Of a DNA stretch of 48,909 nt, positions 41,418-48,909 are shown in pieces; the stretch's first letter is position 1, and each line of letters begins with the position of its first letter. The stretch spans positions 1 to 48,909 of the forward strand of contig NZ_MZXV01000078.1 in NCBI RefSeq assembly GCF_003253745.1. Reading direction: 5' to 3'. This stretch comes from Mesorhizobium kowhaii (GTDB lineage Bacteria; Pseudomonadota; Alphaproteobacteria; Rhizobiales; Rhizobiaceae). A program made the translations under genes and the position numbers. Under the pieces are notes generated by a model. It was not told the DNA's origin. It did no database searches and worked only from the letters and a program-made list of their open reading frames with translations.

Positions 41418-44400
41418 ATGGACAAAGACGTGGAAGACAATAAGAAGATACTACCTTCGCAGTTCATGCGCGGAAGGCGACCCCATCTCTTTTCGGATTC
41501 TACCGAAATTGAAGAGGTTGCCATTTCGCGCGAGGTGCTTTCCCACCATCTTGAGACGCTCACGAAGCAAAAGGACGAAGTCCCCTTCGAACGCTTTGCT
41601 CGCCGTCTCGCACAGAAATTCATAGCGCCAAATATGCGTCCGCAAACGGGTCCGACCGGCGGTGGCGATGGCAAGACGGATGCCGAAAGCTACCCGGTCA
41701 GTGCCGAGGTGGCAGCGAGGTGGTACATCGCCGATCCGGCCAACGCCGATGGACGCATGGCCTTTGCATTTAGTGCGAAGGCGAAATGGCGTCCAAAGGT
41801 CCAGGACGACGTCGGGGAAATCGCCGGAACGGGGCGCGACTACAAGCGCATCTATTTTATCACCAACCAATTCGTCCCGGCCAAGGACAGTGCAGAAGTT
41901 CAGGACGCGCTTAATGAGAAATGGGGTATCCCGATCATCATTCTAGACCGCACCTGGCTTTTGGATCGCGTGTTCGAGGACAAAAGTATGGACATCGCGA
42001 TCGATACTTTGGGATTGGGCGACGCTAGCCGCCGCGCCATACGTGTCTTGGGGCCGAAGGACTACGAACGTCTCCAAGAGCTCGGTGAAATCGAAGATCG
42101 ACTTGCGGATGCCAACAGCTACCAAGGGGCACCGCACCAGCTTATTGAAGATGCCCACCGGGCAGCAATCTTATCGCGAGGGCTCGGGTATCCGCGGCAT
42201 GAAACTGACGGCAGGTTTCAGCGTGCCATACGGTTGGCCAGGCAGCACAACCTTCCACATCTCGAACTTGGTGCAGTTTACGACCAAGCATGGACGACTA
42301 ACTTCTGGTTTGACGATTTCGCAGAGTTTTCGCGACTTTACGACGAGGTTGAGCGGCTTGCGATCGACAGTGACACTGTAGATGACATCGAGCGGGTCTC
42401 AAACCTGCTCGGTCCCTTAAGGACGGTTACCGCTCTGGGCGAATTGCAGCCAGAGTTGGCGAAGCTTGATTCGCGGACCGACAATCTCCGACAAGCCCTC
42501 ACCCGCCTTAAGGAAGACGCATCGCGTCCTAACAACGCTCATCAGGCGCACGCAATGCTCCTCATGTTGCAGCTCACCGAGGTTGCCCATGAAGAAGATT
42601 CGGGTGATCTCACGCCGATCTGGAATGAGTTTCGCGACCTCATCATTGCTGCTGAAGGCCTTGGGTTCTTTCCGTTCGAGTCAGTTGCCGACATCCTCAG
42701 CGAACTAGGTGGATTTGTCCCTGAGAGTCAGGCATTTGACGAGCTTTATGAAGTTCTCACAGATGCCCTAGCTAAGCGTCGCTCAGAAGGTGAGGCGGCC
42801 AAGCGAAACTCGCAGCGCGGTTTCCAGAAGCTCGAAAAGAATCTACCGTACGAGGCTATTCGTTGGTTTGGCCGTGCCGTTAGCCTCCTCGTCAAGGATG
42901 AGTATCGCGATGAGCTGGTCCAAGCCCTAGTTGGATCGAGCTTCGCCTATGATAAGGCCGGGCTGCTTTGGGCCGCATATCTCTATGCTTCCTCAGCAGT
43001 CGCTCATGAGCTAGCGCGGTTTAAGAAAACTGGATCGCTTGACGAGGTACATCCGGTCAACCTCAGCCGTTGGATGGTTCTTGAACTTGCGCTGGGCCGA
43101 TTGCCCTTCGCGCTGTCCGCCTTCGAACTCGACACGATGGTGAGAAACGGAAGGGCAACTACCGACAAGCAACGGGAAAATCTTCAGCAGCGTAGGCTCG
43201 ATTTTACGATGTGGTTTGGCGGACTTTTGTTGCGCAGCCGCTTTTCTGATCTAGCCCAAGTAGGGAAGCTTCCGGACATCTTAGAGCGTCTCGGATTGGG
43301 TGAGGCACGGATGGCCTTACTTTACCTGATGGGGCGCCAGGACGTACTCCGCCAGGAGGGGTCAATCCCAGCCGAAGAGACTGACAACGAGGTGGAGAAG
43401 CATTTTCAGGGTTGGTTCTCCTTTGGGCGCCAGTTGGAACTCCCCGACCACCCAGACTACATGCTTGCCGATCGCGTCGACCTTAAATCGCACGTTATTG
43501 GCTGTGACATCGTTATTGACTGCGCGAACAATCTCACATCGCTTGCTGTTGCGGGCTCCCTACTCGGTGCACTTGAAGCCCTTCTCGCCACCAGCTTGAG
43601 CCATCCAATCTTTCCGATGCTGGACCGTCTGAACGTCCGAGTTGATCCGGATATCGCGGCAGGCATCGCTCCTACGCTGGAGTTGGTGGAGGAGAACGGA
43701 CAAACGGTCGGCGTCATCCGTCACAGGGCACAATTGACCTTCAAGGACAGGACGGAAGCGATCAGCTTTCCCCAATGGCTGCACGAGGCGGTGCTCACAG
43801 TCTTTACGACATTCGCCATGCCGCGTGATCTCGAGACTTGGGCCGATACTGTTTTCAAAAACGAGAGTGGTTTCGATCGTGCCATCACCTTTTCCAATCT
43901 GCCCAGCACTTATTCGATCATCTACGGCAACACGGTTCGTCTCAGTATCCTTGATCGGAAAGAAGAGTCCGACGTTGACTATGCGATGGGTCGCTTCGCT
44001 CCATGGGTACCTGACGATGAAACAGAGCCCGAAGAAGAAAAGATTGCAAAGCCCAGGTTTATGGGCGTCAGGCCCCCCGATGGCATGTTCAATCCAGAGC
44101 ATGGCAAACACACGAATGTCCGGGTTATCAGCCCAATTGATGTACGCAAGTGGGACGGCGCCGACTGGAGCGGTGCATTCTTCATGATAAGTCCCGGCAA
44201 TCCCCATTTTCCACCAGTCTTGGGACTCATGTTTGGTAACGGAGAAGTGGGCGAGGCCATTTTCAGAGGCCTGAGGGGGCGGTTTGGATTCGACGATCCC
44301 GACGACGCGTTGCGTGTGGCCATCATTCGAGGGGCGCGGATTTCAAACTCGCACGCCTACGCCGTCAGCGTCGGTCCCAATCGCGACAAAATCGAATACA

Positions 44401-44744
44401 AGAAAGGCGAGACTGTCGGCTTCTTGTCCCGATACAATCTCATGACACCCACCACCTCGGAAAACCTCGAGCGCTTCCTTGCGGCTTACAGGGAACATGG
44501 CCGTTATCTGCTCGCGCCCGCACTTCTCAAGGATCCGGGCAAGCCACCTGATCCCATTCTTGAGCTAGGAATCGGTAAGTACGCTCTTCATGTCAAGGAA
44601 GCTTGGACTATCGCCCCCGGTGACGACGATGCTTCTGTTCTCGACCTGGACGACCCGCCCTTTGTCCCGCTCGATGAGGCCGATCCTCCTGCGATCAAGG
44701 CGATGGAGCTGTTGGCTTCGTTTCGTCGCAAGGGTCCGTCCTAA
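41418..44744 (+). CDS. 1108-aa protein with PD-(D/E)XK-like N-terminus; candidate single-gene defence system
   Basis: No family name is recognised. The N-terminal part (about residues 60-190) resembles restriction-endonuclease folds: a predicted helix (RRLAQKFI), then GGGDGKTD (81-88), the strand AFAFSAKAKW (115-124), IYFITNQFVPAK and IPIIILDRTWLLDRVFE. D84 and K121/K123 are the likely metal and catalytic residues. Residues about 200-700 are predicted helical, with TPR-like patterns, for example EAIRWFGRAVSLL. The C-terminal 200 residues contain AFFMISPGNPHFPP (921 on), GLMFGNGEVGEAIFRGLRGR and DDALRVAIIRGARIS. No P-loop or membrane segment is visible. A start at 41418 is chosen by a TATAAT nine bases upstream (leaderless); in-frame ATGs upstream are possible. 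The gene is alone on a tRNA-Gly island, the kind of site where anti-phage genes occur. A nuclease effector coupled to helical sensing is inferred. Confidence 0.8.
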   Translation: MDKDVEDNKKILPSQFMRGRRPHLFSDSTEIEEVAISREVLSHHLETLTKQKDEVPFERFARRLAQKFIAPNMRPQTGPTGGGDGKTDAESYPVSAEVAARWYIADPANADGRMAFAFSAKAKWRPKVQDDVGEIAGTGRDYKRIYFITNQFVPAKDSAEVQDALNEKWGIPIIILDRTWLLDRVFEDKSMDIAIDTLGLGDASRRAIRVLGPKDYERLQELGEIEDRLADANSYQGAPHQLIEDAHRAAILSRGLGYPRHETDGRFQRAIRLARQHNLPHLELGAVYDQAWTTNFWFDDFAEFSRLYDEVERLAIDSDTVDDIERVSNLLGPLRTVTALGELQPELAKLDSRTDNLRQALTRLKEDASRPNNAHQAHAMLLMLQLTEVAHEEDSGDLTPIWNEFRDLIIAAEGLGFFPFESVADILSELGGFVPESQAFDELYEVLTDALAKRRSEGEAAKRNSQRGFQKLEKNLPYEAIRWFGRAVSLLVKDEYRDELVQALVGSSFAYDKAGLLWAAYLYASSAVAHELARFKKTGSLDEVHPVNLSRWMVLELALGRLPFALSAFELDTMVRNGRATTDKQRENLQQRRLDFTMWFGGLLLRSRFSDLAQVGKLPDILERLGLGEARMALLYLMGRQDVLRQEGSIPAEETDNEVEKHFQGWFSFGRQLELPDHPDYMLADRVDLKSHVIGCDIVIDCANNLTSLAVAGSLLGALEALLATSLSHPIFPMLDRLNVRVDPDIAAGIAPTLELVEENGQTVGVIRHRAQLTFKDRTEAISFPQWLHEAVLTVFTTFAMPRDLETWADTVFKNESGFDRAITFSNLPSTYSIIYGNTVRLSILDRKEESDVDYAMGRFAPWVPDDETEPEEEKIAKPRFMGVRPPDGMFNPEHGKHTNVRVISPIDVRKWDGADWSGAFFMISPGNPHFPPVLGLMFGNGEVGEAIFRGLRGRFGFDDPDDALRVAIIRGARISNSHAYAVSVGPNRDKIEYKKGETVGFLSRYNLMTPTTSENLERFLAAYREHGRYLLAPALLKDPGKPPDPILELGIGKYALHVKEAWTIAPGDDDASVLDLDDPPFVPLDEADPPAIKAMELLASFRRKGPS

Positions 44745-44859
44745 ATTTGAGGGGCCCTGCTTGATGTTGCTGATGACACGGCGCCGGGCAATTCTACCCG
44801 GATCGGCTATTTTTGATAAGGCGAGTGACACGGCCCATTGATTTCATTACATTCTTAGA

Positions 44860-44906
44860 AGCCTTCCAAGCTGAATATGCGGGTTCGATTCCCGCTACCC
44901 GCTCCA
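44860..44906. mobile_element. attR-like 47-bp copy of the tRNA-Gly 3' half
   Basis: Identical to 41091-41137 base for base. The flanks differ (TTAGA before, AGCC after), so this is a recombination junction and not a second tRNA; the 5' half is missing. Confidence 0.85.
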
Positions 44907-45016
44907 AGCCTCGGAATTTTAGCAATCCGGACAGCCACTTATTGCTTCAGCCGAGGTTTCGCCGGAATCTTGCGGATGGAATGTATCCGTCGAACTGCTA
45001 TCTCGATCCCGCGGCT

Positions 45017-45922
45017 TCAGATCGATTCAATCAATTTGGTCAAAAATGTCGCGAACACGCGGACGCGCGGACTTTCTGAACTCGCAGGAGGTCGTATGAG
45101 CCAAATGTCGCCCCGACTGACCGCATAATCGGCGAGCACGGTACGAAGACGTCCATCCGCGATGGCACGCGCCGCCAGATAGTGGGGCACTTGGGCAAGG
45201 CCGAGGCCGGCGATAGCAGCCAGCGCCACCGCCTCGATATCGTTGAACACAGGCCCATTCGGCGGGCGCCCAGGAGCCTTCCATCCTTTGAAGGCCCAAT
45301 ATTCCAGCCGGCCCGTCGTAGGAAACCGGAGACGCAGACAGGTGTGGTCGGGTACGTCATCGGGCGTCTGTGGTGCTCCCCGTCTTTCGAGATAGGCGGG
45401 AGACCCGCAGGTGACGAACCGATGTGGCGCGAGCTTTCGCGCAATCAACCGAGAGTCATCAAGGTCACCAGTGCGCAGGACAAGGTCAAAACCCCCTTCC
45501 ACGATATCCACCATCCGATCGTCCAGACTGACGTCGAGAATGACATTGGGATAGGCCGCGATGAATTGATCGAGCGCTGGAACGATAATGCGGCGTCCCA
45601 TGGCCGCCGGTATGCTCACCTTCAGTAGTCCGCGCGGGAAGGTGCGTGTCTCGGCGATCGCATTCTCGGCTTCCTGAACATCTTCGATGATGCGCGTCGC
45701 GCGTTCAAAAAGAAGATTGCCTTCACCGGTCACCGCGATGGAGCGGGTCGTACGGTGGAGAAGCCTGACACCAAGCCGAGCCTCCAGGCGAGCAACGGCC
45801 TTGCCGACCGCCGAAGCAGACACACCAAGACGCCGGCCCGCTGCGGCGAAGCCGCCGGTCTCGACCGAGGCGACGAACGCCACCAGGCCGCTCATTGATT
45901 CGAGATTGCTGATTGCGGACAT
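45017..45922 (-). CDS. LysR family transcriptional regulator
   Basis: A 301-residue LysR-type protein: HTH at about residues 10-65 (VASVETGGFAAAGRRLGVSA, SAVGKAVARLEARLGVRLLH), effector domain from about 95 (RIIVPALDQFIAAYPNVILD). Divergent from the SnoaL-like gene at 46079 across 156 bp; it probably controls it. It lies in the second segment between tRNA-Gly end copies, so it may have come with an integrated element. Its base composition looks like the chromosome, unlike the 1108-aa gene. Confidence 0.9.
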   Translation of the reverse strand: MSAISNLESMSGLVAFVASVETGGFAAAGRRLGVSASAVGKAVARLEARLGVRLLHRTTRSIAVTGEGNLLFERATRIIEDVQEAENAIAETRTFPRGLLKVSIPAAMGRRIIVPALDQFIAAYPNVILDVSLDDRMVDIVEGGFDLVLRTGDLDDSRLIARKLAPHRFVTCGSPAYLERRGAPQTPDDVPDHTCLRLRFPTTGRLEYWAFKGWKAPGRPPNGPVFNDIEAVALAAIAGLGLAQVPHYLAARAIADGRLRTVLADYAVSRGDIWLIRPPASSESPRVRVFATFLTKLIESI

Positions 45923-46078
45923 TTCGTCCGTATTATTCGCTCAACGGCACCCATTCCGTCAATACGCGACTTGCCCGATATTGCGTCTGGAGGGTTCAAC
46001 CCTCCGGCCAGCGTGGCCGCCGCTAAATTGTTCAACATTTCCTAATTTCACGCCACTCGCCTACCAAGGAGAACAGAC

Positions 46079-46489
46079 ATGGAAGACAGCAAGCGCCTCA
46101 TGCAGCGGTTCGTCGAGTTCATCAACACGGCGAGCGAAAAGCTCGCTGAGGAACTCATCTCGCCAAAAGCAATATTCCACGTTCCCGGTCGTCCCGAGCC
46201 GGTGACCGGACCGGCCGGCTATCTCGAGATCATCGGAATGATGCGCGGCGGCTTTCCTGACATCCAGTGGACTCTTGAGGAGACGATCACCGAGGGGGGC
46301 AACGTTGCCGCGCGCTTCACCATGAGAGGCACACATCAAGGGAGCTTCTTCGGCGTTCCACCCACGGGAAAGAAAATCGCCGTCCAGGCGATGAATTTCT
46401 ATCACTGGTCCAATGGACAGATCGTAGGCGAACGTGGGCAGCCGGACTTGTTGGGGCTTCTGCAACAAATCGGTGCCGCACCCATGTGA
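46079..46489 (+). CDS. SnoaL-like (nuclear-transport-factor-2 fold) protein
   Basis: A 136-residue alpha+beta-barrel protein of the SnoaL/ester-cyclase type: MQRFVEFINTASEKLAEELI, FHVPGRPEPVTGPAGYLE, GGFPDIQWTLEETI, RFTMRGTHQGSFFGVPPTG and NFYHWSNGQIVGERGQPD are the usual landmarks. Such proteins can be cyclases, hydrolases or small-molecule binders. AAGGAGAA precedes the ATG. Divergent from the LysR gene. Confidence 0.85.
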   Translation: MEDSKRLMQRFVEFINTASEKLAEELISPKAIFHVPGRPEPVTGPAGYLEIIGMMRGGFPDIQWTLEETITEGGNVAARFTMRGTHQGSFFGVPPTGKKIAVQAMNFYHWSNGQIVGERGQPDLLGLLQQIGAAPM

Positions 46490-46558
46490 CGCGTGGTGCA
46501 TGCCCTCCTGCGATCGAGAGGGTGAGCTAGGCGGGGGCGTTTCTGGAGACCGAAATCG

Positions 46559-46578
46559 GATTCCCGCTACCCGCTCCA
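46559..46578. mobile_element. Third, 20-bp copy of the tRNA-Gly 3' end
   Basis: GATTCCCGCTACCCGCTCCA equals the last 20 nt of the tRNA-Gly. Upstream sequence departs after one base. It encloses, with the copy at 44860-44906, the LysR and SnoaL-like genes. Confidence 0.65.
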
Positions 46579-46661
46579 GACTCTCATCCCTGCGATCTGC
46601 CAGCCGAAACACCGCGCGACAAGCCGCGCAGCGCTCCAACTGTGCAGATGTCTGAGCCGCG

Positions 46662-47126
46662 CTAGCTGTTGAACGCGGATGCGACCTGGTGCTGCTGCGG
46701 CACCTGGCCGTTCGGCGTCAGCTTGTCGATGACGCCTGGCAAGGCCGTGGACAGCTGCTTGAGCAGTTCCTGCTCGTCCATTCCCGTCCGTTGCGCGATC
46801 TCGTGGATGACCTGCGGCCCGAGCGCGGCGCCGAGATCATTGGCGTTGATCGACTGGTTCCGCCCGGTGCCGACCCAGGAATCGGCGACGTTGCCGTGGC
46901 CGGCATCTTTGAGCTTGTCGAGCAAGCCGCCCAGTCCGCCGAGCAGGCCGCCGTCGGCGGAGGTCGTTCCCGTGGACGCAGGGCCGGTCGGAGCCGGGGT
47001 CTCGGTCTGGTCCGGTTGTTCGGCACTTCTGCCGCTCAGCATCTTTCCGACCAGCAGCGCGCCAAGCGCGATCATCAGCGGTTTGGTGATGTTGCCGCCG
47101 GGAACGGCGTTGTCAAAAAGTCCCAT
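46662..47126 (-). CDS. YidB-like (DUF937) protein
   Basis: A 154-residue protein with an N-terminal hydrophobic segment (ITKPLMIALGALLVGKML), a linker rich in Pro/Thr/Ser/Gly and a C-terminal DUF937-type domain: GLLGGLGGLLDKLKDAGHG, VADSWVGTGRNQSI, LKQLSTALPGVIDKLTPNG. The function of the family is unknown. The ATG at 47126 has GGAGGATCC upstream. Confidence 0.9.
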   Translation of the reverse strand: MGLFDNAVPGGNITKPLMIALGALLVGKMLSGRSAEQPDQTETPAPTGPASTGTTSADGGLLGGLGGLLDKLKDAGHGNVADSWVGTGRNQSINANDLGAALGPQVIHEIAQRTGMDEQELLKQLSTALPGVIDKLTPNGQVPQQHQVASAFNS

Positions 47127-47255
47127 AGTGGATCCTCCATCTCAACCGAGCCCAGCCCATTCCAACAATGGCGCATCCGGGCGGAATTTCAAGTTGGCTT
47201 GAGCTTTTGACAATCCTATGAAAATGTTCAGTTGGCGGGGGATGGAGAGGAAAAA

Positions 47256-47513
47256 ATGTCAATCATCAGCTGGATCATACTCGGCGTTATCGCCGGCTTC
47301 CTGGGTAGCAAGATCGTCAACAAGAGCGGCCAGGGCATCTTGCTCGACATCGTGCTTGGCATCGTCGGCGCCATTGTCGGTGGTCTGATCTTCAGCGCCT
47401 TCGGCGCGTCGGGCGTCACCGGCCTCAACATCTACAGCCTGATCGTCGCCGTGATCGGCGCGGTGGTCGTTCTGTGGGCCTACCACCAGTTCAGCGGCCG
47501 CCGGGCGCTCTAA
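47256..47513 (+). CDS. GlsB/YeaQ/YmgE-family membrane stress protein
   Basis: An 85-residue protein with three membrane segments: IISWIILGVIAGFLGSKIV, ILLDIVLGIVGAIVGGLIF and IYSLIVAVIGAVVVLWAY, the glycine-rich pattern of the transglycosylase-associated/GlsB family. Such proteins are often induced by stress. Start 47256 follows GGAGAGGAAAA. Confidence 0.9.
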   Translation: MSIISWIILGVIAGFLGSKIVNKSGQGILLDIVLGIVGAIVGGLIFSAFGASGVTGLNIYSLIVAVIGAVVVLWAYHQFSGRRAL

Positions 47514-47602
47514 ATCCGTCCATCTCCTTGTCGAATAGCCGGCCAGCTTCTTGGGCCGGCTATCAGTGTTTCCATGGCGCCACTCGTTGGAACAAGCACT
47601 CG

Positions 47603-48490
47603 CTAGGCGACGACGGTCAGTCGGCGCTTGCGTTGATCCAAGGAGACGATGGTCAGTCCGCTGCCGACCACCAGCAGGATGCCGCAGACCGCCAGCGCAT
47701 TGGGGAATTGCCCGAACACCAGCAGGCCCGAAATGACCGCCCAGACGGTGAAGCAATAGTAGAACGGCGCCACGGCACTGGTCGGCCCGACGCGATAGGC
47801 CATGAAGATGAAGAAGTGGCCGAAGATCAGGAAAAATCCGGCGCCGGCCATCAGCAGCAGATGGCGCGCCTCGGGCATCACCCAGCGTTCGGAAACCAGG
47901 TGCGCAGCACCCGCCCCGATCAGCACCACCACGACAGCGGAAATCGCCACGATCATCCCCGGCACCTCGGCCGAGACCCGTCTGCCGGCAAGGTCGCGCG
48001 CCGCCGCAAGCGCCGCGTTGCCGAGCGCCAGCAAGGCGTAGACCGAAATGCCTTGCATGGTCGGTTGCGCCACCATCAGCGCGCCGATGAAACCGAGCCC
48101 GATCAGCGCCATGCGCTGGCCGCCGATCCGCTCGCCAAACAGGATCGAGGAGCCGACCAGCATCAACAGCGGCGTGATCTGTCCGAGTGCGGTGGAATCC
48201 GCGATCTGCATGTTGGCGAGCGCCACCACGTAGCAGAGGATCGCCGCCATCTCGAGCAGGTTCCTGCGCAGCACGCGTCTGTCGAAGATCAGCGGAATCT
48301 GCTTGCCGTAGCCCAGCGCGAACAACAGCGGAAAGCCCCAGAGCGTTGCCGCCACGCCGCGCAGAAACAGCACTTCGTAGGATGGCAGGCCTGACGTCGC
48401 GAGTTTCATCATCGTATCGTTGACGAGATACGACCCGGTCGAGACGATCATGAACAGTGGGCCGCGGATGGCGGTCGGAATGAAATGCAT
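47603..48490 (-). CDS. DMT-superfamily (EamA) transporter
   Basis: A 295-residue inner-membrane protein with ten predicted helices and two EamA repeats. The N-terminal GPLFMIVSTGSYLVNDTMMK and LFLRGVAATLWGFPLLFALG match the RhaT/EamA type. The middle holds PLLMLVGSSILFGERIGGQR (end of the first repeat) and GPTSAVAPFYYCFTVWAVIS (second). Substrate cannot be inferred. Confidence 0.9.
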   Translation of the reverse strand: MHFIPTAIRGPLFMIVSTGSYLVNDTMMKLATSGLPSYEVLFLRGVAATLWGFPLLFALGYGKQIPLIFDRRVLRRNLLEMAAILCYVVALANMQIADSTALGQITPLLMLVGSSILFGERIGGQRMALIGLGFIGALMVAQPTMQGISVYALLALGNAALAAARDLAGRRVSAEVPGMIVAISAVVVVLIGAGAAHLVSERWVMPEARHLLLMAGAGFFLIFGHFFIFMAYRVGPTSAVAPFYYCFTVWAVISGLLVFGQFPNALAVCGILLVVGSGLTIVSLDQRKRRLTVVA

Positions 48491-48691
48491 CCGGTCAGGA
48501 GATCAGACCTCGATGACGACCGCAATGGGCCATGAACTGGCGGTGAATCAGACAGGGTCCGGCAAGCAAGACAGCTGTGGCGGCTTCGATCGATCGGCCT
48601 GTCGCCCATTTCATTTCGTCTCGAGCCTTCCTATATCAGCGCCACATCCCCGCAATCGGATCATAGGTTCGGACTGAGTGAGACGGCACCC

Positions 48692-48719
48692 GGCCAAAAG
48701 ACGCTTGTGTTTTTTGGCC
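48692..48719 (+). promoter_or_regulatory. Hairpin in the leader of tuf
   Basis: GGCCAAAA (48692-48699) and TTTTGGCC (48712-48719) form a perfect 8-bp stem with a 12-nt loop rich in T. It may be a terminator of the preceding transcript or part of the tuf leader. Confidence 0.45.
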
Positions 48720-48782
48720 TTTGTCGCTAATCGCCCCGCATTCGACTGAACTGAAGGTCCAGGCCGTCCAAGGAAAGAGACT

Positions 48783-48909
48783 ATGGCAAAAGGTAAATTC
48801 GAGCGTAACAAGCCTCATGTGAACATCGGCACGATTGGTCACGTTGACCATGGCAAGACGTCGCTGACGGCGGCGATCACGAAGTATTTTGGCGAATACA
48901 AGCGCTACG
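48783..48909 (+). CDS. tuf: Elongation factor Tu, 5' end (cut by window edge)
   Basis: The first 42 residues are the EF-Tu N-terminus: MAKGKFERNKPHVNIGTIGH, then VDHGKTSLTAAI, the GTPase P-loop. EF-Tu brings aminoacyl-tRNA to the ribosome. The ATG at 48783 follows AAGGAAAGAG. The remaining nine tenths lie outside the window. Confidence 0.97.
   Translation, partial: MAKGKFERNKPHVNIGTIGHVDHGKTSLTAAITKYFGEYKRY

Larger units (their letters stand above)
41091..44906. mobile_element. Single-gene genomic island at tRNA-Gly
   Basis: Bounded by 47-bp exact direct repeats, the 3' end of the tRNA-Gly (41091-41137) and its copy 44860-44906. The repeats start at the anticodon stem and reach the CCA, typical of tyrosine-integrase att sites. 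The 3.7 kb between them contains only the 1108-residue gene at 41418-44744, with visibly more A/T than the flanks. No integrase, excisionase or transposase is present, so it is a satellite-like insert or the remains of a larger island whose integrase is elsewhere or lost. Confidence 0.75.

Overview
The window is a piece of a GC-rich alphaproteobacterial chromosome, most likely a Mesorhizobium-type member of the Rhizobiales. The evidence is the gene order rne - amiC - mrcA - prfB, an RNase E whose S1 domain is split by a long acidic/basic insertion, two polyamine-type ABC operons, a gcl-hyi-glxR operon, a BA14K-family protein, and several families of mosaic, palindromic intergenic repeats typical of rhizobia. 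These are inferences from recognised families; no database search was possible.

Layout. 1-400: end of an IS630-type transposase and a strong terminator. 393-9227: housekeeping block (RNase E on the minus strand; amidase, PBP1A and release factor 2 on the plus strand, the last with the classical +1 programmed frameshift). 9234-14966: small accessory genes (two GFA-fold proteins, secreted proteins, an OmpA-type lipoprotein, a DUF2798 protein, a divergent NmrA-like/LysR pair) separated by dispersed repeats. 15102-19364: DEAD-box helicase, NAD kinase, a 0.7-kb poorly coding stretch and a UDP-glucuronate-decarboxylase-like epimerase. 19473-19739: the C-terminal stub of a CHAT-domain protein.

19887-31516 holds two mirror-image polyamine-type ABC importer modules that converge on a 144-bp palindromic element. 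One is ATPase-permease-permease-binding protein-amidase-TetR on the plus strand. The other is binding protein-permease-permease-ATPase-metallo-beta-lactamase-fold hydrolase on the minus strand, with a divergent TetR gene and a clear 28-bp operator. 31629-35038 has small membrane and secreted proteins, a tRNA-Thr with a degenerate tRNA 3'-end copy 0.8 kb away, and a tandem pair of leader-sharing secreted proteins. 35039-39704 is the glyoxylate carboligase pathway (IclR regulator, gcl, hyi, glxR) with a perfect 21-nt palindrome in the control region.

The most interesting locus is 41064-46578. A tRNA-Gly gene is followed by a single 1108-residue protein of unlike base composition and then by an exact 47-bp copy of the tRNA 3' half. 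This is the signature of an integrated element at a tRNA, yet it contains one gene and no integrase. The protein has an N-terminal segment resembling PD-(D/E)XK restriction-type nucleases, a long helical middle and a distinct C-terminal domain, with no visible P-loop: a candidate single-gene defence (anti-phage) system. A third, 20-bp copy of the tRNA end at 46559-46578 encloses a second cargo (LysR regulator and divergent SnoaL-like protein). The window closes with YidB-like, GlsB-like and EamA-type genes and the 5' end of tuf (EF-Tu).
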